Source: Citrobacter sp. (GTDB lineage: Bacteria; Pseudomonadota; Gammaproteobacteria; Enterobacterales; Enterobacteriaceae). From it: DNA of 64,000 bases. The notes beneath the pieces are model-generated. The model saw only the letters and a list, made by a program, of their open reading frames with translations, searched no databases and had not been told where the DNA came from. The translations under genes and the position numbers were made by a program. Where the stretch lies: positions 27,283 to 91,282 of the forward strand of contig DXKH01000054.1 of NCBI GenBank assembly GCA_019415335.1. The letters are read 5' to 3'. Each line of letters starts with the position of its first letter. Positions within the stretch are counted from its first letter, which is position 1. Shown piece by piece: positions 1-9,655 of the stretch.

Positions 1-756
1 CGACTCAGCGACGATCTTTCGCGGCTGGAAAACTTCCAGACCGTCTTCCGCCAGATGCCAAAACTGTCAACCGGTAATCATTTTGGCGGACGACTGGTGT
101 TTGACGGCAAGGGGTATCTGTTCATTGGGCTGGGTGAAAATAACCAACGATCGACTGCGCAGGACCTCGACAAATTGCAGGGCAAAGTGGTGCGTCTGAC
201 CGAACAGGGGAAAATTCCGGCGGACAATCCGTTTGTTAATCAGCCGGGTGCGCGCCCGGAGATCTGGTCTTACGGGATCCGCAATCCGCAGGGGATGGCG
301 ATGAACCCGTGGAGCGATGTGCTGTGGCTGAATGAACACGGACCGCGCGGCGGCGATGAGATCAATATCCCCGAGAAAGGGAAAAACTATGGTTGGCCGC
401 TGGCGACCTGGGGCATCAACTACAGCGGATTTAAAATCCCGGAAGCGCAAGGGGAAAAGGTGGCAGGTACCGAACAGCCCATTTTCTACTGGCAGAAATC
501 ACCCGCCGTCAGCGGGATGGCATTTTATAACCACGATACTTTCCCTCAATGGCGACAGAAACTGTTTATTGGCGCGCTGAAAGATCAGGATCTGATTGTG
601 ATGGGCGTAAACGGTAACAAAGTGACTGAAGAGGGGCGCATTCTGGGCGAGCGAAAGCAACGGATCCGCGATGTGCGCGTCGGGCCCGACGGTTATCTGT
701 ATGTCTTAACCGACGAGTCCGATGGCGAGCTGCTTAAAGTCAGCCCGCGCGCCTGA
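1..756 (+). CDS. yliI: Aldose sugar dehydrogenase YliI (PQQ-dependent), C-terminal part
   Basis: The reading frame is open from the first base of the window, so the start lies outside and about 251 codons are visible. The protein matches the C-terminal part of soluble PQQ-dependent aldose sugar dehydrogenase (Asd/YliI), a periplasmic six-bladed beta-propeller that oxidises aldoses. Visible family landmarks are the GGRLVFDGKGYLFIGLGE blade, the SYGIRNPQGMA stretch, the NEHGPRGGDEIN segment that helps form the active site, and the closing VGPDGYLYVLTDESDGELLKV blade. gstB converges on it with 5 bp between the stops. The family call is firm; the N-terminus cannot be judged. Confidence 0.93.
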   Translation, partial: RLSDDLSRLENFQTVFRQMPKLSTGNHFGGRLVFDGKGYLFIGLGENNQRSTAQDLDKLQGKVVRLTEQGKIPADNPFVNQPGARPEIWSYGIRNPQGMAMNPWSDVLWLNEHGPRGGDEINIPEKGKNYGWPLATWGINYSGFKIPEAQGEKVAGTEQPIFYWQKSPAVSGMAFYNHDTFPQWRQKLFIGALKDQDLIVMGVNGNKVTEEGRILGERKQRIRDVRVGPDGYLYVLTDESDGELLKVSPRA

Positions 757-761
757 ATGGC

Positions 762-1388
762 TTAGCTGACCGGGATCATGACCGTTTTACGAAACGCCGG
801 GCGTTCGCTCAGCTGCTGATACCAGCGCTCAAGGTGCGGACGCGGTGTCCACGTCAGTCCGACATTGAACAGGTTGTAGACAAACGGCGCGATAGCGATA
901 TCAGCGGTGCCGAACGCGTTGCCCGAGAACCAGGGCTGGTCGGCCAGCGCCGCATCGAGGATCGCAAACAGCTCGTCGCAGCGTTTCGCCCCCGCATCAA
1001 TGGCGGCGTGATCGCGTTCTTCCGGCGGCGTTCTCACTAAACCAAAAAGCACCACACGGTGTGCCGGGCTCAAGGTCTGATTCGCCCAGTCCATCCATTT
1101 TTCGCCTTCTGCCCGGCGCGCAGGGGACTCAACCCACAGACGTTTTTGTCCGTACTGCGCGGCCAGGTAACGCACGATGGCGTTGGATTCCCACAGCAGC
1201 AGGTCGCATTCATCATCACGCAGCAAAGGCACCAGACCGTTCGGGTTCATCGCCAGATAATCCGCGTCATGGTTCAGGCCAAACTGTCCTCCCGCGAGGA
1301 TATGGTTAAACGGCAATTCCAGTTCTTCGAGCGTCCATAACACTTTTTTGACGTTGGTTGAGTTATTCCGGCCCCACAGCGTAATCAT
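762..1388 (-). CDS. gstB: Glutathione S-transferase GstB
   Basis: The 208-residue product is the same length as E. coli GstB and nearly identical in pattern. It has an N-terminal thioredoxin-like domain (residues 1-80, starting [16 protein letters not shown], with the [11 protein letters not shown] glutathione-contact segment) followed by an all-helical C-terminal domain. GstB is a cytosolic transferase active on bromoacetate-type electrophiles. It is convergent with yliI and divergent from dacC. No operon partner is visible. Confidence 0.95.
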   Translation of the reverse strand: MITLWGRNNSTNVKKVLWTLEELELPFNHILAGGQFGLNHDADYLAMNPNGLVPLLRDDECDLLLWESNAIVRYLAAQYGQKRLWVESPARRAEGEKWMDWANQTLSPAHRVVLFGLVRTPPEERDHAAIDAGAKRCDELFAILDAALADQPWFSGNAFGTADIAIAPFVYNLFNVGLTWTPRPHLERWYQQLSERPAFRKTVMIPVS

Positions 1389-1635
1389 AATTACCCCTCA
1401 AAAAATGGACAGCCTCAGGGCTGCGTTCACTCCACATGGTGAGATAAACCCAACATTTACGCAACAGCCAACAAAAAAATCCTCTCCGTTGCGGCATAGC
1501 GGGGGGTTATTGCATAAACTTTAAAAACTTTACCAACTTACGGTTCCCTTACGCTTCTTAGTGCGTTATTACTCACCGCACTTATTATACGGTGGTATGA
1601 CGTATATTTTTTGAATGGATACTCGGGTGGCATTT

Positions 1636-2838
1636 ATGACGCAATACGTTTCTTCCCTTCGTAATTTTGCAGCGGGTTCAGCACTTCTCTTTCTCTTTGC
1701 GCCAACGGTGATGGCGGCGGAACAGACCATTGACGCGCCGAGCGTCGATGCACGCGCGTGGATTTTAATGGATTACGCCAGTGGTAAGGTGCTGGCGGAA
1801 GGCAATGCCGATGAGAAACTGGACCCCGCCAGTCTGACGAAAATCATGACCAGCTATGTGGTGGGGCAGGCGCTCAAAGCGGGAAAAATTAAACTGACCG
1901 ACATGGTGACGATAGGCAAAGACGCCTGGGCAACGGGTAACCCGGCGCTGCGCGGCTCCTCGGTCATGTTCCTGAAGCCCGGCGATCAGGTGGCGGTTTC
2001 CGATCTCAATAAAGGGGTGATTATTCAGTCCGGCAACGATGCCTGTATCGCGCTTGCAGACTACGTCGCGGGAAGTCAGGAGTCGTTTATCGGTTTGATG
2101 AACGGCTATGCGAAAAAGCTTGGGCTGACGAACACCACTTTCCAGACGGTACACGGTCTGGATGCGCCAGGTCAGTTCAGCACCGCGCGCGATATGGCGC
2201 TGCTGGGTAAAGCGCTGATCCACGATGTGCCGGAAGAGTATGCGATCCATAAAGAGAAAGAGTTCACTTTTAACAAGATTCGCCAGCCCAACCGTAACCG
2301 TCTGCTCTGGAGCTCCAGCCTGAACGTTGACGGCATGAAAACAGGCACCACGGCGGGAGCCGGATACAATCTGGTCGCGTCGGCCACCCAGGGCGATATG
2401 CGGCTGATTTCGGTGGTATTAGGCACCAAAACTGACCGTATCCGTTTTAATGAATCAGAAAAACTGTTGACCTGGGGCTTCCGCTTCTTTGAGACCGTCA
2501 CGCCAATCAAACCGGATGCCACCTTTGTGACTCAGCGTGTCTGGTTTGGTGACAAGAGTGAAGTGAATCTGGGCGCGGGTGAAGCCGGTTCCGTGACCAT
2601 TCCGCGTGGTCAGCTGAAAAACCTGAAAGCCAGCTTTACGCTGACCGAACCGCAGCTCACCGCGCCGCTGAAAAAAGGCCAGGTGGTCGGGACCATTGAC
2701 TTCCAGTTGAACGGCAAGTCGATTGAGCAGCGTCCGCTGATCGTGATGGAAGCGGTAGAAGAGGGCGGGTTCTTTGGCCGGATGTGGGATTTCGTGCTGA
2801 TGAAATTCCATCAGTGGTTCGGTAGCTGGTTCTCGTAA
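1636..2838 (+). CDS. dacC: D-alanyl-D-alanine carboxypeptidase DacC (PBP6)
   Basis: The 400-residue low-molecular-weight penicillin-binding protein trims the terminal D-Ala from peptidoglycan pentapeptides in the periplasm. The start at 1636 gives the family N-terminus MTQYVSSLR and a Sec signal peptide ending FAPTVMAA; an in-frame ATG 21 bp upstream exists but would add residues the family lacks. Catalytic motifs are S66-L-T-K (in DPASLTK), SGND and KTGTTAG. The C-terminal amphipathic membrane anchor is [24 protein letters not shown]-like ribosome site precedes the chosen ATG. The gene is monocistronic and followed by a REP element. Confidence 0.97.
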   Translation: MTQYVSSLRNFAAGSALLFLFAPTVMAAEQTIDAPSVDARAWILMDYASGKVLAEGNADEKLDPASLTKIMTSYVVGQALKAGKIKLTDMVTIGKDAWATGNPALRGSSVMFLKPGDQVAVSDLNKGVIIQSGNDACIALADYVAGSQESFIGLMNGYAKKLGLTNTTFQTVHGLDAPGQFSTARDMALLGKALIHDVPEEYAIHKEKEFTFNKIRQPNRNRLLWSSSLNVDGMKTGTTAGAGYNLVASATQGDMRLISVVLGTKTDRIRFNESEKLLTWGFRFFETVTPIKPDATFVTQRVWFGDKSEVNLGAGEAGSVTIPRGQLKNLKASFTLTEPQLTAPLKKGQVVGTIDFQLNGKSIEQRPLIVMEAVEEGGFFGRMWDFVLMKFHQWFGSWFS

Positions 2839-2849
2839 GCGGTTGTGGA

Positions 2850-2880
2850 TTGCCGGATAACGCTGACGCCTGTCCGGCAA
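2850..2880. repeat. REP element after dacC
   Basis: An imperfect palindrome (TTGCCGGATAA ... TGTCCGGCAA) of the enterobacterial REP type sits between dacC and deoR, which converge here. It probably acts as a 3'-end stabiliser or weak terminator. Confidence 0.8.
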
Positions 2881-2887
2881 ACTGCGA

Positions 2888-3646
2888 TTAGTACATCAGT
2901 TTAATCCGCTGCGCTTTGGCGAAGCTGACAAATTCATCGTCAGGGCAGCGGTCACTTACCACGGCGTCAAAATGCTTTAAATCCCCCATCCGCGCCGGAC
3001 GAACCTTGCCAAATTTACTGTGATCAACCACCAGCACGTGGTACTGGGCCATCGACATCGCCCAGTGTTTCACCGGCAGCTCTTCCAGATTAAAACAGGT
3101 CGCCCCTTTGCCAATGTGAATGCCCGCCGCCGAGTAGAAGGCGATATCCGGACAGATTGTGTTCAGCGTTTCCCGGGTATCAAGCGGTTTAAAAATCGCA
3201 TTGCTGGCGTGGAATTCGCCGCCGGAGAGGATCGCCCGGCACAGCGGTTTTTCCTGCAACGCCAGAAACGTATTCAAGGAATAACAGACGGCAGTAAACG
3301 GGATGTCATTATCGATCGCTTCAATGATCCATGGCGTGGTGGTGCCGCAGTCAAAAAACAGCGTCTGATGCGGCTGCACCAGGCTTGCCGCCAGTTGCGA
3401 TGCACGACGTTTTTCTTCCACCAGACGGGATTTTTGATCGCTAAGCAGATAGTGACTGGCGCTGCGGGGTTCCAGCACAATATAGCCACCGAGCAGCACC
3501 ACCGGTGCGCTGTTGTTATTCAGGTCGCGGCGAATGGTCATTTCAGAGACACCCAGCAGGGTCGCGGCTTCCTTAAGATGCAGTTTATCGCTGCGTTTCA
3601 ATGCCTGCAGCAATTGACCAATACGCTCTTCGCGACGTGTTTCCAT
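2888..3646 (-). CDS. deoR: Deoxyribose operon repressor DeoR
   Basis: The 252-residue DeoR-family repressor has an N-terminal winged helix-turn-helix (residues 6-57, including LGVSEMTIRRDLN) and a C-terminal sugar-phosphate-binding domain (FFDCGTTTPWIIEAI, LSGGEFHASNAIF, VVDHSKFGKVRPARMGDL). It represses deoCABD and nupG and is induced by deoxyribose-5-phosphate. Length and sequence match E. coli DeoR throughout. It is transcribed alone, between dacC and ybjG. Confidence 0.96.
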   Translation of the reverse strand: METRREERIGQLLQALKRSDKLHLKEAATLLGVSEMTIRRDLNNNSAPVVLLGGYIVLEPRSASHYLLSDQKSRLVEEKRRASQLAASLVQPHQTLFFDCGTTTPWIIEAIDNDIPFTAVCYSLNTFLALQEKPLCRAILSGGEFHASNAIFKPLDTRETLNTICPDIAFYSAAGIHIGKGATCFNLEELPVKHWAMSMAQYHVLVVDHSKFGKVRPARMGDLKHFDAVVSDRCPDDEFVSFAKAQRIKLMY

Positions 3647-3717
3647 AATTCCCCTGGATGAATAATTAAGCGCTCTGTCCGCTACAGAGTGCCTAATATT
3701 ACTCTTTTTTCCTTCGT

Positions 3718-4326
3718 CTAGTCACGTACCCAGCCTTTACGAATCGGCAGGGCGAAGCAGATGCGATAACAATGTTGCAGGCCACGGTAGAGGGCCGGAC
3801 CGAATTTTTGCCAGATCATCTGCGCGCTCAGGCAGCCGATCATTCCTGCCAGCAGTCCGCCGAGCATGTCGAGCGGCCAGTGCACGCCGAGATAGACCCG
3901 GGACCAGGCGATGGTCACAGCCAACACCATCAACAGAACGCCGGACCAGAGACGATGCCAGAGCAAAAACGCCAGCGCGAAGGTGAATATCACCGTGCCG
4001 TGATCGCTGGGGAACGAGTCATCTGCCGCATGCTGGAGATAATTGTAGCCAATGTGATCGGCAAACGGACGATCGTGCGGGAACAGGTGCCCCATGATCC
4101 AGGACACCAGCAGGCTAACGACCAGCGCCATCGCCATTTTGACGATCATCTGCCGCTGTGCGCAAACCTGTTCACGCGGTCCCCACAGCCAGAGAACAAC
4201 GGCTAACAGCGGGACGATGTTGATCAAATCTCTGGCGATAAAAATGGCGAGGGAAATCATCCACGATGCCGTGTCCGGCGTGGCGTTGATGAAGTAGAAC
4301 AGCGAATAGTTAATATTTTCCAGCAT
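3718..4326 (-). CDS. ybjG: Undecaprenyl-diphosphate phosphatase YbjG (PAP2 family)
   Basis: The 202-residue inner-membrane protein belongs to the PAP2/type 2 phosphatidic acid phosphatase family and recycles undecaprenyl diphosphate for cell-wall synthesis. The catalytic motifs are visible: a KxxxxxxRP-type segment (HLFPHDRPF), PSDHG (DDSFPSDHGTVIF) and SRVYLGVHWPLDMLGG. Several transmembrane helices alternate with these motifs. It is 4 residues longer than the E. coli protein, with the extra residues in the loop before the third helix. A possible BasR/PmrA box lies 150 bp upstream. Confidence 0.95.
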   Translation of the reverse strand: MLENINYSLFYFINATPDTASWMISLAIFIARDLINIVPLLAVVLWLWGPREQVCAQRQMIVKMAMALVVSLLVSWIMGHLFPHDRPFADHIGYNYLQHAADDSFPSDHGTVIFTFALAFLLWHRLWSGVLLMVLAVTIAWSRVYLGVHWPLDMLGGLLAGMIGCLSAQMIWQKFGPALYRGLQHCYRICFALPIRKGWVRD

Positions 4327-4478
4327 AGCAGTCAGACTCAGTTCGTTTAATGAAAATCCAGGCAGGCCGAGAATAAAAGTGTCCGTCCACGGGGTAAAGA
4401 GGGATTGTCTTATTTACCTGTAAATCAAAGGAGTTTCAGACATCGCTCGTGATTTTTCACTCAGCATAACCGCGTCAA

Positions 4479-4495
4479 CTTAGATTAACCTTAAA
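4479..4495. promoter_or_regulatory. Candidate BasR/PmrA box upstream of ybjG
   Basis: CTTAGA-TTAAC-CTTAAA is a direct repeat spaced like a BasR/PmrA site, with one departure from the CTTAA pattern, and contains TTAACCTTAA. ybjG is reported as a BasSR target in E. coli. The site lies in the 295-bp divergent region between ybjG and mdfA. The evidence is motif inspection only. Confidence 0.35.
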
Positions 4496-4621
4496 CCCAG
4501 GGGAGGATTTTCATGAGCGGGTAAAAATGTGCGCATTTTGCGTTTACCACGCATAATTCACTATCTCAGGTGAGGCACTTTCATTACACTTTGCGCGATT
4601 TTTTATTGTCGAAGAGATTGC

Positions 4622-5854
4622 ATGCAAAACCGTTTACAACAAGGTGCCCGTCTTGGACGTCAGGCGCTGCTTTTCCCTCTCTGTCTGGTGCTCTACGAAT
4701 TCTCCACCTACATTGGCAACGATATGATCCAACCCGGCATGCTGGCGGTGGTGGAACAATATCAGGCGGGGATCGACTGGGTGCCGACTTCTATGACTGC
4801 CTATCTGGCCGGCGGCATGTTTTTGCAATGGCTGTTAGGGCCGCTGTCGGATCGCATTGGTCGTCGTCCGGTGATGTTAGCGGGCGTGGTGTGGTTTATT
4901 GTCACCTGCCTGGCGACGCTGCTGGCGCAAAGCATTGAACAATTCACGCTGCTGCGTTTTTTGCAGGGCATCAGCCTGTGCTTTATTGGTGCGGTGGGCT
5001 ATGCGGCGATCCAGGAGTCCTTTGAAGAGGCGGTGTGTATTAAAATCACCGCGCTGATGGCGAACGTTGCGCTGATAGCACCACTGCTGGGGCCGCTGGT
5101 GGGGGCAGCCTGGGTGCATGTCCTGCCGTGGGAAGGCATGTTTGTGCTGTTCGCTGCACTGGCAGCGATTGCGTTCTTTGGTTTGCAGCGGGCGATGCCG
5201 GAGACCGCCACGCGGATCGGCGAGCCGCTATCCCTGAAGGCGCTGGGTAGTGATTACAGGCTGGTGCTGAAAAATGGGCGTTTTGTCGCTGGTGCGCTGG
5301 CGCTGGGGTTTGTCAGCCTGCCGCTGCTGGCGTGGATTGCCCAGTCACCGATTATTATCATCAGCGGTGAACAGCTCAGTAGCTACGAGTATGGTCTGCT
5401 ACAGGTGCCGATCTTTGGCGCGCTGATTGCCGGGAACCTGGTGCTGGCGCGCCTGACGGCACGACGTACGGTGCGTTCGCTGATCATCATGGGTGGCTGG
5501 CCGATAGTGCTGGGGCTGATGATCGCCGCAGTGGCAACGGTAGTCGCATCCCACGCGTATCTTTGGATGACGGTGGGATTGAGCGTTTACGCCTTCGGTA
5601 TTGGTGTGGCAAACGCAGGACTGGTGCGCCTTACGCTGTTCGCCAGCGACATGAGTAAAGGCACGGTCTCTGCGGCGATGGGGATGCTGCAAATGCTGAT
5701 CTTTACCGTCGGGATTGAACTGAGCAAATACGCCTATTTAGGCGGAGGGAATGGCCTGTTCAGCCTGTTTAACCTGGCAAACGGTATTCTGTGGCTGTTG
5801 CTGATGGTCGTTTTTCTGAAGGATAAGCAGGTCGGGAATACGCGGGAAGGGTAA
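4622..5854 (+). CDS. mdfA: Multidrug efflux MFS transporter MdfA (Cmr)
   Basis: The 410-residue, 12-helix major facilitator protein is a drug/proton antiporter for chloramphenicol, ethidium and other cationic or neutral compounds. The essential membrane-embedded acidic residues are in place in helix 1 ([11 protein letters not shown]26 and D34). The MFS motif [13 protein letters not shown] follows helix 2. Length matches E. coli MdfA. It is divergent from ybjG and ends before a REP cluster. A product of this type contributes to intrinsic drug tolerance; nothing suggests it was acquired. Confidence 0.96.
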   Translation: MQNRLQQGARLGRQALLFPLCLVLYEFSTYIGNDMIQPGMLAVVEQYQAGIDWVPTSMTAYLAGGMFLQWLLGPLSDRIGRRPVMLAGVVWFIVTCLATLLAQSIEQFTLLRFLQGISLCFIGAVGYAAIQESFEEAVCIKITALMANVALIAPLLGPLVGAAWVHVLPWEGMFVLFAALAAIAFFGLQRAMPETATRIGEPLSLKALGSDYRLVLKNGRFVAGALALGFVSLPLLAWIAQSPIIIISGEQLSSYEYGLLQVPIFGALIAGNLVLARLTARRTVRSLIIMGGWPIVLGLMIAAVATVVASHAYLWMTVGLSVYAFGIGVANAGLVRLTLFASDMSKGTVSAAMGMLQMLIFTVGIELSKYAYLGGGNGLFSLFNLANGILWLLLMVVFLKDKQVGNTREG

Positions 5855-5870
5855 CGGTACCATTGTTGGC

Positions 5871-5931
5871 CCGCTAAGCGCACCGCCATCAGGCAATAAA
5901 GCCGGATGGCGGTGTAAACACCTTATCCGGC
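5871..5931. repeat. REP/BIME between mdfA and ybjI
   Basis: Two REP-like palindromes lie back to back (CACCGCCATCAGGC, then GCCGGATGGCGGTG ... CACCTTATCCGGC) between convergent genes mdfA and ybjI. Confidence 0.75.
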
Positions 5932-5965
5932 CTACTGAATGACGCTATTGTAGACTTAGCAGGCG

Positions 5966-6778
5966 TTAATTAAACGGGGCGTCGTTCTTCAGGACGCGAT
6001 CAATGATGTCGAGGACGCCTTCTTTGTTGTTTGAGCCTGCACGATATTTCGCCGCCTTAGCAATCGCATCCGCCGCATTCTCCATTGCAAAACTGAAGCC
6101 CGCCTGGCGCAGCATTTCAACATCGTTGCCGCCATCGCCAAACACCACCACGTCGTTATCATCAATCCCCCAGCGCTGCTGGAGCAAGCGCAGACCGTTC
6201 GCTTTGTGTACGCCGGGGATAATGAGATCGATGCTGCCATAGCCGGTGTGAACGGGCACCATGATATCGCCAATGGCGTCGTGCAGCGCTTGCTGAACTT
6301 CCGGGATCCGGTCGTCAGAGATGTTGAGGCCAAATTTGAAAAACACGTCATTGATGTTGTCGAAGTCATCCACGAACTCGAGGCGATGGTAGTACATACC
6401 GGCGGTGGCTTTCATCTCGTCGTTGTACTCTTTGAGGGTATACGCGCTGCTCTTACCGCAGGCGATGATTTCCACATCGGTGCGGGTTAACAGATGATCG
6501 ACTATGGCGGTAAAGTCAGACTTTGCCAGATCGCCGTTAAAGATATCCTGGCCTTCGCTCACCACCCAACCACCGTTTTCGGCGACAAAGGAGATCTCAT
6601 GGGCAATCTCAGGAAAGAAAGAGATGAGCTGGTAATATTGGTTGCCGCTGGCGACCGCAAAACGAATGCCCCGCGTTTTCATCTGCTGATACTGCGCCAG
6701 AAAACGTTCGCGGTTATAGGTCTTTTGATCGCTCAGAAAGGTGCCATCCATATCGACTGCAATTAACTTAATACCCAT
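5966..6778 (-). CDS. ybjI: HAD-family phosphatase YbjI
   Basis: The 270-residue Cof-type HAD hydrolase has the nucleophile motif DMDGTFLSD near residue 9, the motif II region AVASGN, and the metal motif FGDGGNDVEML with a preceding KANGLRLL lysine. E. coli YbjI dephosphorylates FMN and the riboflavin precursor 5-amino-6-(5-phosphoribitylamino)uracil. It directly follows ybjJ (its start abuts the ybjJ stop), so the two are one transcript, with ybjJ upstream. Confidence 0.94.
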   Translation of the reverse strand: MGIKLIAVDMDGTFLSDQKTYNRERFLAQYQQMKTRGIRFAVASGNQYYQLISFFPEIAHEISFVAENGGWVVSEGQDIFNGDLAKSDFTAIVDHLLTRTDVEIIACGKSSAYTLKEYNDEMKATAGMYYHRLEFVDDFDNINDVFFKFGLNISDDRIPEVQQALHDAIGDIMVPVHTGYGSIDLIIPGVHKANGLRLLQQRWGIDDNDVVVFGDGGNDVEMLRQAGFSFAMENAADAIAKAAKYRAGSNNKEGVLDIIDRVLKNDAPFN

Positions 6779-7987
6779 TTATCCCTTCTCCATCGCAGTT
6801 TGCGTAGTTGAATTTGGTTTGGCGACGGCTCTGGCGACAACGGCGGCCAGCAGCACCAGTGCCAGCACCACCAGCATGGCGCTGCGTAAACCGTAGTGCT
6901 CACCGAGGTAGCCCAGCAGCGGAGGGCCAACGAGAAACGCCAGATAGCCGGTGGTTGCCACGACGCTGACGCGCGTTGGCGCGTCTGGCCCCGTGTCGCT
7001 GGCCGCTGAAATGGTTAACGGGAAGCCGAGCGATGCGCCCAGGCCCCACAGTATCACGGAGACGCCAGCCACCCAGGCGCTGTCGACGAAAATAATCAGA
7101 CCAATACCGAGCGCGCCCATCAGGGCGCTGGCGCGAACCACCGCCACACGACTGTAGCGGTCGATAAACCAGCCGCCGGTAAAGCGACCCACGGTCATGC
7201 CGAGCGTGAAGCCTGCGTAAATCAGCGAGCCGGATGTCGGGCTAAACCCATGACCGTCCACCATCAGCAGCGGTAGCCAGTCGTTGGCAGACCCTTCAGC
7301 AAAGGCCATCGCCAGCACCACAACGCCAATCAGCAGCAACTGAATATCGCGCCAGAAGGGGACGCCTTTTTCCTGATGATGAGAACCGTCGCTGGCGTTT
7401 TTACCCGTCCCATCGGGAATGGCTTTGATGGCAATAAAAATCGGTGCAATCGCCACCAGCGAGGCCAGTACAATGTGCGTGGTTGCCGCGACGCCAAAGG
7501 CCGTCAGCACCATCCCGACCCCAGCCCCCGCCAGCGTGCCGAAGCTGTAAAAGCCGTGCATCATCGGCAGCACGGTTTTGTTCATTTCACGTTCGACGGC
7601 TGCCCCTTCAATATTGATTGCCACTTCTGCGGAGCCAAAACTGGCACCGAACACGCCTAAGCCCAGCGCAAACAGCAATGGCGAAGTCAACCATAGCGCC
7701 AGACTCAACACCAGCATCCCCACAATCGCGCAGGACATGGTGGTGCGAATCACTTTTCGCGTGCCAAATCGTTTCACCAGCCAGGCCGAACAAAGGATGC
7801 CGCTCATCGAACCAATAGAGAGGCCAAACAGCACTGCGCCCATTTCCGCCGTCGAGACTGAGAGCGTGTCACGAATAGCCGGTGTACGTGTGGCCCAGGA
7901 GGCCATCAGAAGGCCGGGCAAAAAGAAGAACATAAAAAGCGCCCAGGTACGGCGTTGCAGGGCTTTGCGGGAGGAAGTCAATGTCAT
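6779..7987 (-). CDS. ybjJ: MFS transporter YbjJ
   Basis: The 402-residue major facilitator superfamily protein has 12 predicted helices and is close to E. coli YbjJ over its whole length (N-terminal [40 protein letters not shown] in the middle). The substrate is unknown. The ATG at 7987 matches the family start; a TTG just upstream is less likely. It is divergent from the TetR gene rcdA, with a palindrome between, and cotranscribed with ybjI. Confidence 0.93.
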   Translation of the reverse strand: MTLTSSRKALQRRTWALFMFFFLPGLLMASWATRTPAIRDTLSVSTAEMGAVLFGLSIGSMSGILCSAWLVKRFGTRKVIRTTMSCAIVGMLVLSLALWLTSPLLFALGLGVFGASFGSAEVAINIEGAAVEREMNKTVLPMMHGFYSFGTLAGAGVGMVLTAFGVAATTHIVLASLVAIAPIFIAIKAIPDGTGKNASDGSHHQEKGVPFWRDIQLLLIGVVVLAMAFAEGSANDWLPLLMVDGHGFSPTSGSLIYAGFTLGMTVGRFTGGWFIDRYSRVAVVRASALMGALGIGLIIFVDSAWVAGVSVILWGLGASLGFPLTISAASDTGPDAPTRVSVVATTGYLAFLVGPPLLGYLGEHYGLRSAMLVVLALVLLAAVVARAVAKPNSTTQTAMEKG

Positions 7988-8035
7988 CAAGGAAGCACCA
8001 GAAGTACAACAATAGCGACAACACTAGCAAGTTTG

Positions 8036-8049
8036 TGTACATTTGTACA
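8036..8049. promoter_or_regulatory. Palindrome in the ybjJ/rcdA divergent region, likely TetR operator
   Basis: A perfect inverted repeat TGTACA-TT-TGTACA lies 20 bp before the rcdA ATG and 48 bp before that of ybjJ. TetR proteins commonly bind such palindromes in their own divergent promoters, so it is the natural candidate operator for RcdA. This is inferred from position and symmetry. Confidence 0.5.
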
Positions 8050-8068
8050 TAAATCAGAAGGGGAATTA

Positions 8069-8608
8069 ATGAGCAGACGACCAAACGATCCGCAGCGTCG
8101 GGAAAGGATACTTCAGGCAACTCTGGAGACGATTGCTGAGCATGGGATCAGTGCTGTAACGCATCGTAAAATCGCCAGCTGTGCAGGGGTTCCGCTGGGA
8201 TCCATGACGTATTACTTCGAGGGTATAGACTCGCTGATTGAAGAGGCGTTCACGCGTTTTACGCGCGATATGGCGCAGCAGTATCGTGATTATTTTGCCG
8301 GGGTGACCGGGCAGGAAATGGCCTGCGAATCGATCACCACCCTCATTTACAGTTCAGAAGTGACGACGCCGCGTAATATGGAGCTGATGTATCAGCTGTA
8401 CGCGATGATGAACCGTAAGCCGGCGTTACGAAGTGTGATGCAGGACTGGATGCAAACCAGTCAGACAACCCTTGAGCAGTGGTTTGATCCTATTACTGCA
8501 CGTGCGCTGGACGCCTTTATTGAAGGGATGACGCTGCATTTTGTAACCGATCGGACGCCCATGACGCGCGAAGAGATCCTGCAGATGGTTAAACGCATCG
8601 CCGAGTGA
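8069..8608 (+). CDS. rcdA: TetR-family transcriptional regulator RcdA (YbjK)
   Basis: The 179-residue TetR regulator has an N-terminal helix-turn-helix (residues 10-55, [31 protein letters not shown] in part) and a helical ligand domain ending [15 protein letters not shown]. It is homologous to E. coli RcdA/YbjK, which activates csgD and other stress genes. The ATG at 8069 is preceded by AGAAGGGGAATTA, a good ribosome site; the frame stays open upstream but that stretch overlaps the divergent promoter. The sequence is more diverged from E. coli than its neighbours. Confidence 0.9.
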   Translation: MSRRPNDPQRRERILQATLETIAEHGISAVTHRKIASCAGVPLGSMTYYFEGIDSLIEEAFTRFTRDMAQQYRDYFAGVTGQEMACESITTLIYSSEVTTPRNMELMYQLYAMMNRKPALRSVMQDWMQTSQTTLEQWFDPITARALDAFIEGMTLHFVTDRTPMTREEILQMVKRIAE

Positions 8609-8615
8609 AGCGCGA

Positions 8616-9413
8616 TTATCCTGTCGTGGCGCCTGCGGTTACATTCACGATGGTCGCCGTCATGGCATTGGCGCTATCTGAGGCCAGAAAGGTCATGAGC
8701 GCGGCGACATCTGCAAGCGTTGGCAGGCGTTTGAGCATTGTGCTTTGCGCCGCACCCTGCAGCCATTCTTCCGTTGTTAATCCCATTTCTTGCGCCTTAG
8801 CGGCAAAGATCTCCCCGGTATAAGAACCGGCCTGAACAGCATCGATGATCGCGTGGGAGCGAATCCCGATGACGCGGATATTTTTGGGGGCGAGTTCGAC
8901 CGCCAGCGCTTTAACGAACGCTTCTGTCCCTGCGCAACCGACAACGTGGCCTGAGTGACCCGCGATCGCCATCGCCCCTGCCGGTGCCACGACGCTGAGA
9001 ATCACCCCCGCGCGTTCACCCCCCATATGTGGTGCTGCGGCTTTTGCGATGGTGAATTGCGCGGTGAGGAAGGGACGGATGCCCTGCATAAATTCGTCCA
9101 GGGTGAGTTCCGTGACATGCTTGCCCTGGTCGTGCATAAAACCGGTGGCATTGACGACAATATCGAAACCTCCGCGCCTGCCCGCCAGTTCTGCTATCTG
9201 CATCATCATTGATGGCTCGTCGAGAACATCGATGAGGACGGTATCGGCGGTCCCCCCTGCGGCACGAATCTCGTGTGCTACGCGGTCCAGTTTTTCCTGA
9301 CCGCGTGCGACCAGGCACACCTCCGCCCCCTCGTGCGCCATATTGCGCGCTACTGCACTGCCAATAGCGCCGCTTCCGCCGAAAATCACGACGACCTTGT
9401 TTTTAAGCAACAT
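8616..9413 (-). CDS. SDR-family protein lacking the catalytic Tyr-Lys pair
   Basis: The 265-residue protein has a Rossmann fold of the short-chain dehydrogenase/reductase type: nucleotide motif GGSGAIGSAVA (residues 13-23), a VNATG element near 88, an ILSVV strand with the usual serine, and the helix ending KALAVELAPKNIRV. Where active members carry YxxxK it reads HVVGC by alignment back from that helix, so neither Tyr nor Lys is present. It may bind a nucleotide without classical catalysis. It is not part of the E. coli K-12 order between ybjK and rybB. The AAGGTG ribosome site supports the start. Substrate unknown. Confidence 0.8.
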   Translation of the reverse strand: MLLKNKVVVIFGGSGAIGSAVARNMAHEGAEVCLVARGQEKLDRVAHEIRAAGGTADTVLIDVLDEPSMMMQIAELAGRRGGFDIVVNATGFMHDQGKHVTELTLDEFMQGIRPFLTAQFTIAKAAAPHMGGERAGVILSVVAPAGAMAIAGHSGHVVGCAGTEAFVKALAVELAPKNIRVIGIRSHAIIDAVQAGSYTGEIFAAKAQEMGLTTEEWLQGAAQSTMLKRLPTLADVAALMTFLASDSANAMTATIVNVTAGATTG

Positions 9414-9500
9414 GAGGCATTCACCTTCACAGACCGATAATCAGGAAGTATGGGTGATGAATGGCGGGCTGCAAGGATCGAAGGGCGTATTTCAGGCAAC

Positions 9501-9579
9501 AAAAAACCCATCAACCTTGAACCAAAACGGCGGGGTTGATGGGCTCCACAAATTGGGGACATCAAAGAAAAGCAGTGGC
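9501..9579 (-). ncRNA. rybB: RybB small RNA
   Basis: Read on the minus strand the RNA begins GCCACTGCTTTTCTTTGATG and ends in a terminator with perfect 10-bp arms (CCCATCAACC/GGTTGATGGG) and a six-T tract, 79 nt in all. This matches E. coli/Salmonella RybB, the Hfq-dependent sRNA that represses outer-membrane porin mRNAs under envelope stress. The conserved 5' seed is intact. As in E. coli it lies next to ybjL, but here an SDR gene sits between it and ybjK. Identification is from memory of the RybB sequence. Confidence 0.95.
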
Positions 9580-9584
9580 AATAG

Positions 9585-9612
9585 TTATGACTGACGCCTT
9601 GAGGAAAAGTTC
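9585..9612 (-). promoter_or_regulatory. SigmaE (RpoE) promoter of rybB
   Basis: On the minus strand a GAACTT -35 element and a TCATAA -10 element are separated by 16 bp, with the -10 element ending 5 bp before the RybB 5' end. This is the spacing of RpoE promoters and the known control of rybB. Confidence 0.8.
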
Positions 9613-9655
9613 TACGTATCTGCAAAAAATTTTCACTTAAGGGCTAACTTCAGTT

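Noticed and set aside
2850..2880. Simple rho-independent terminator after dacC
   Set aside because: The palindrome has REP signature sequence and no T-tract.
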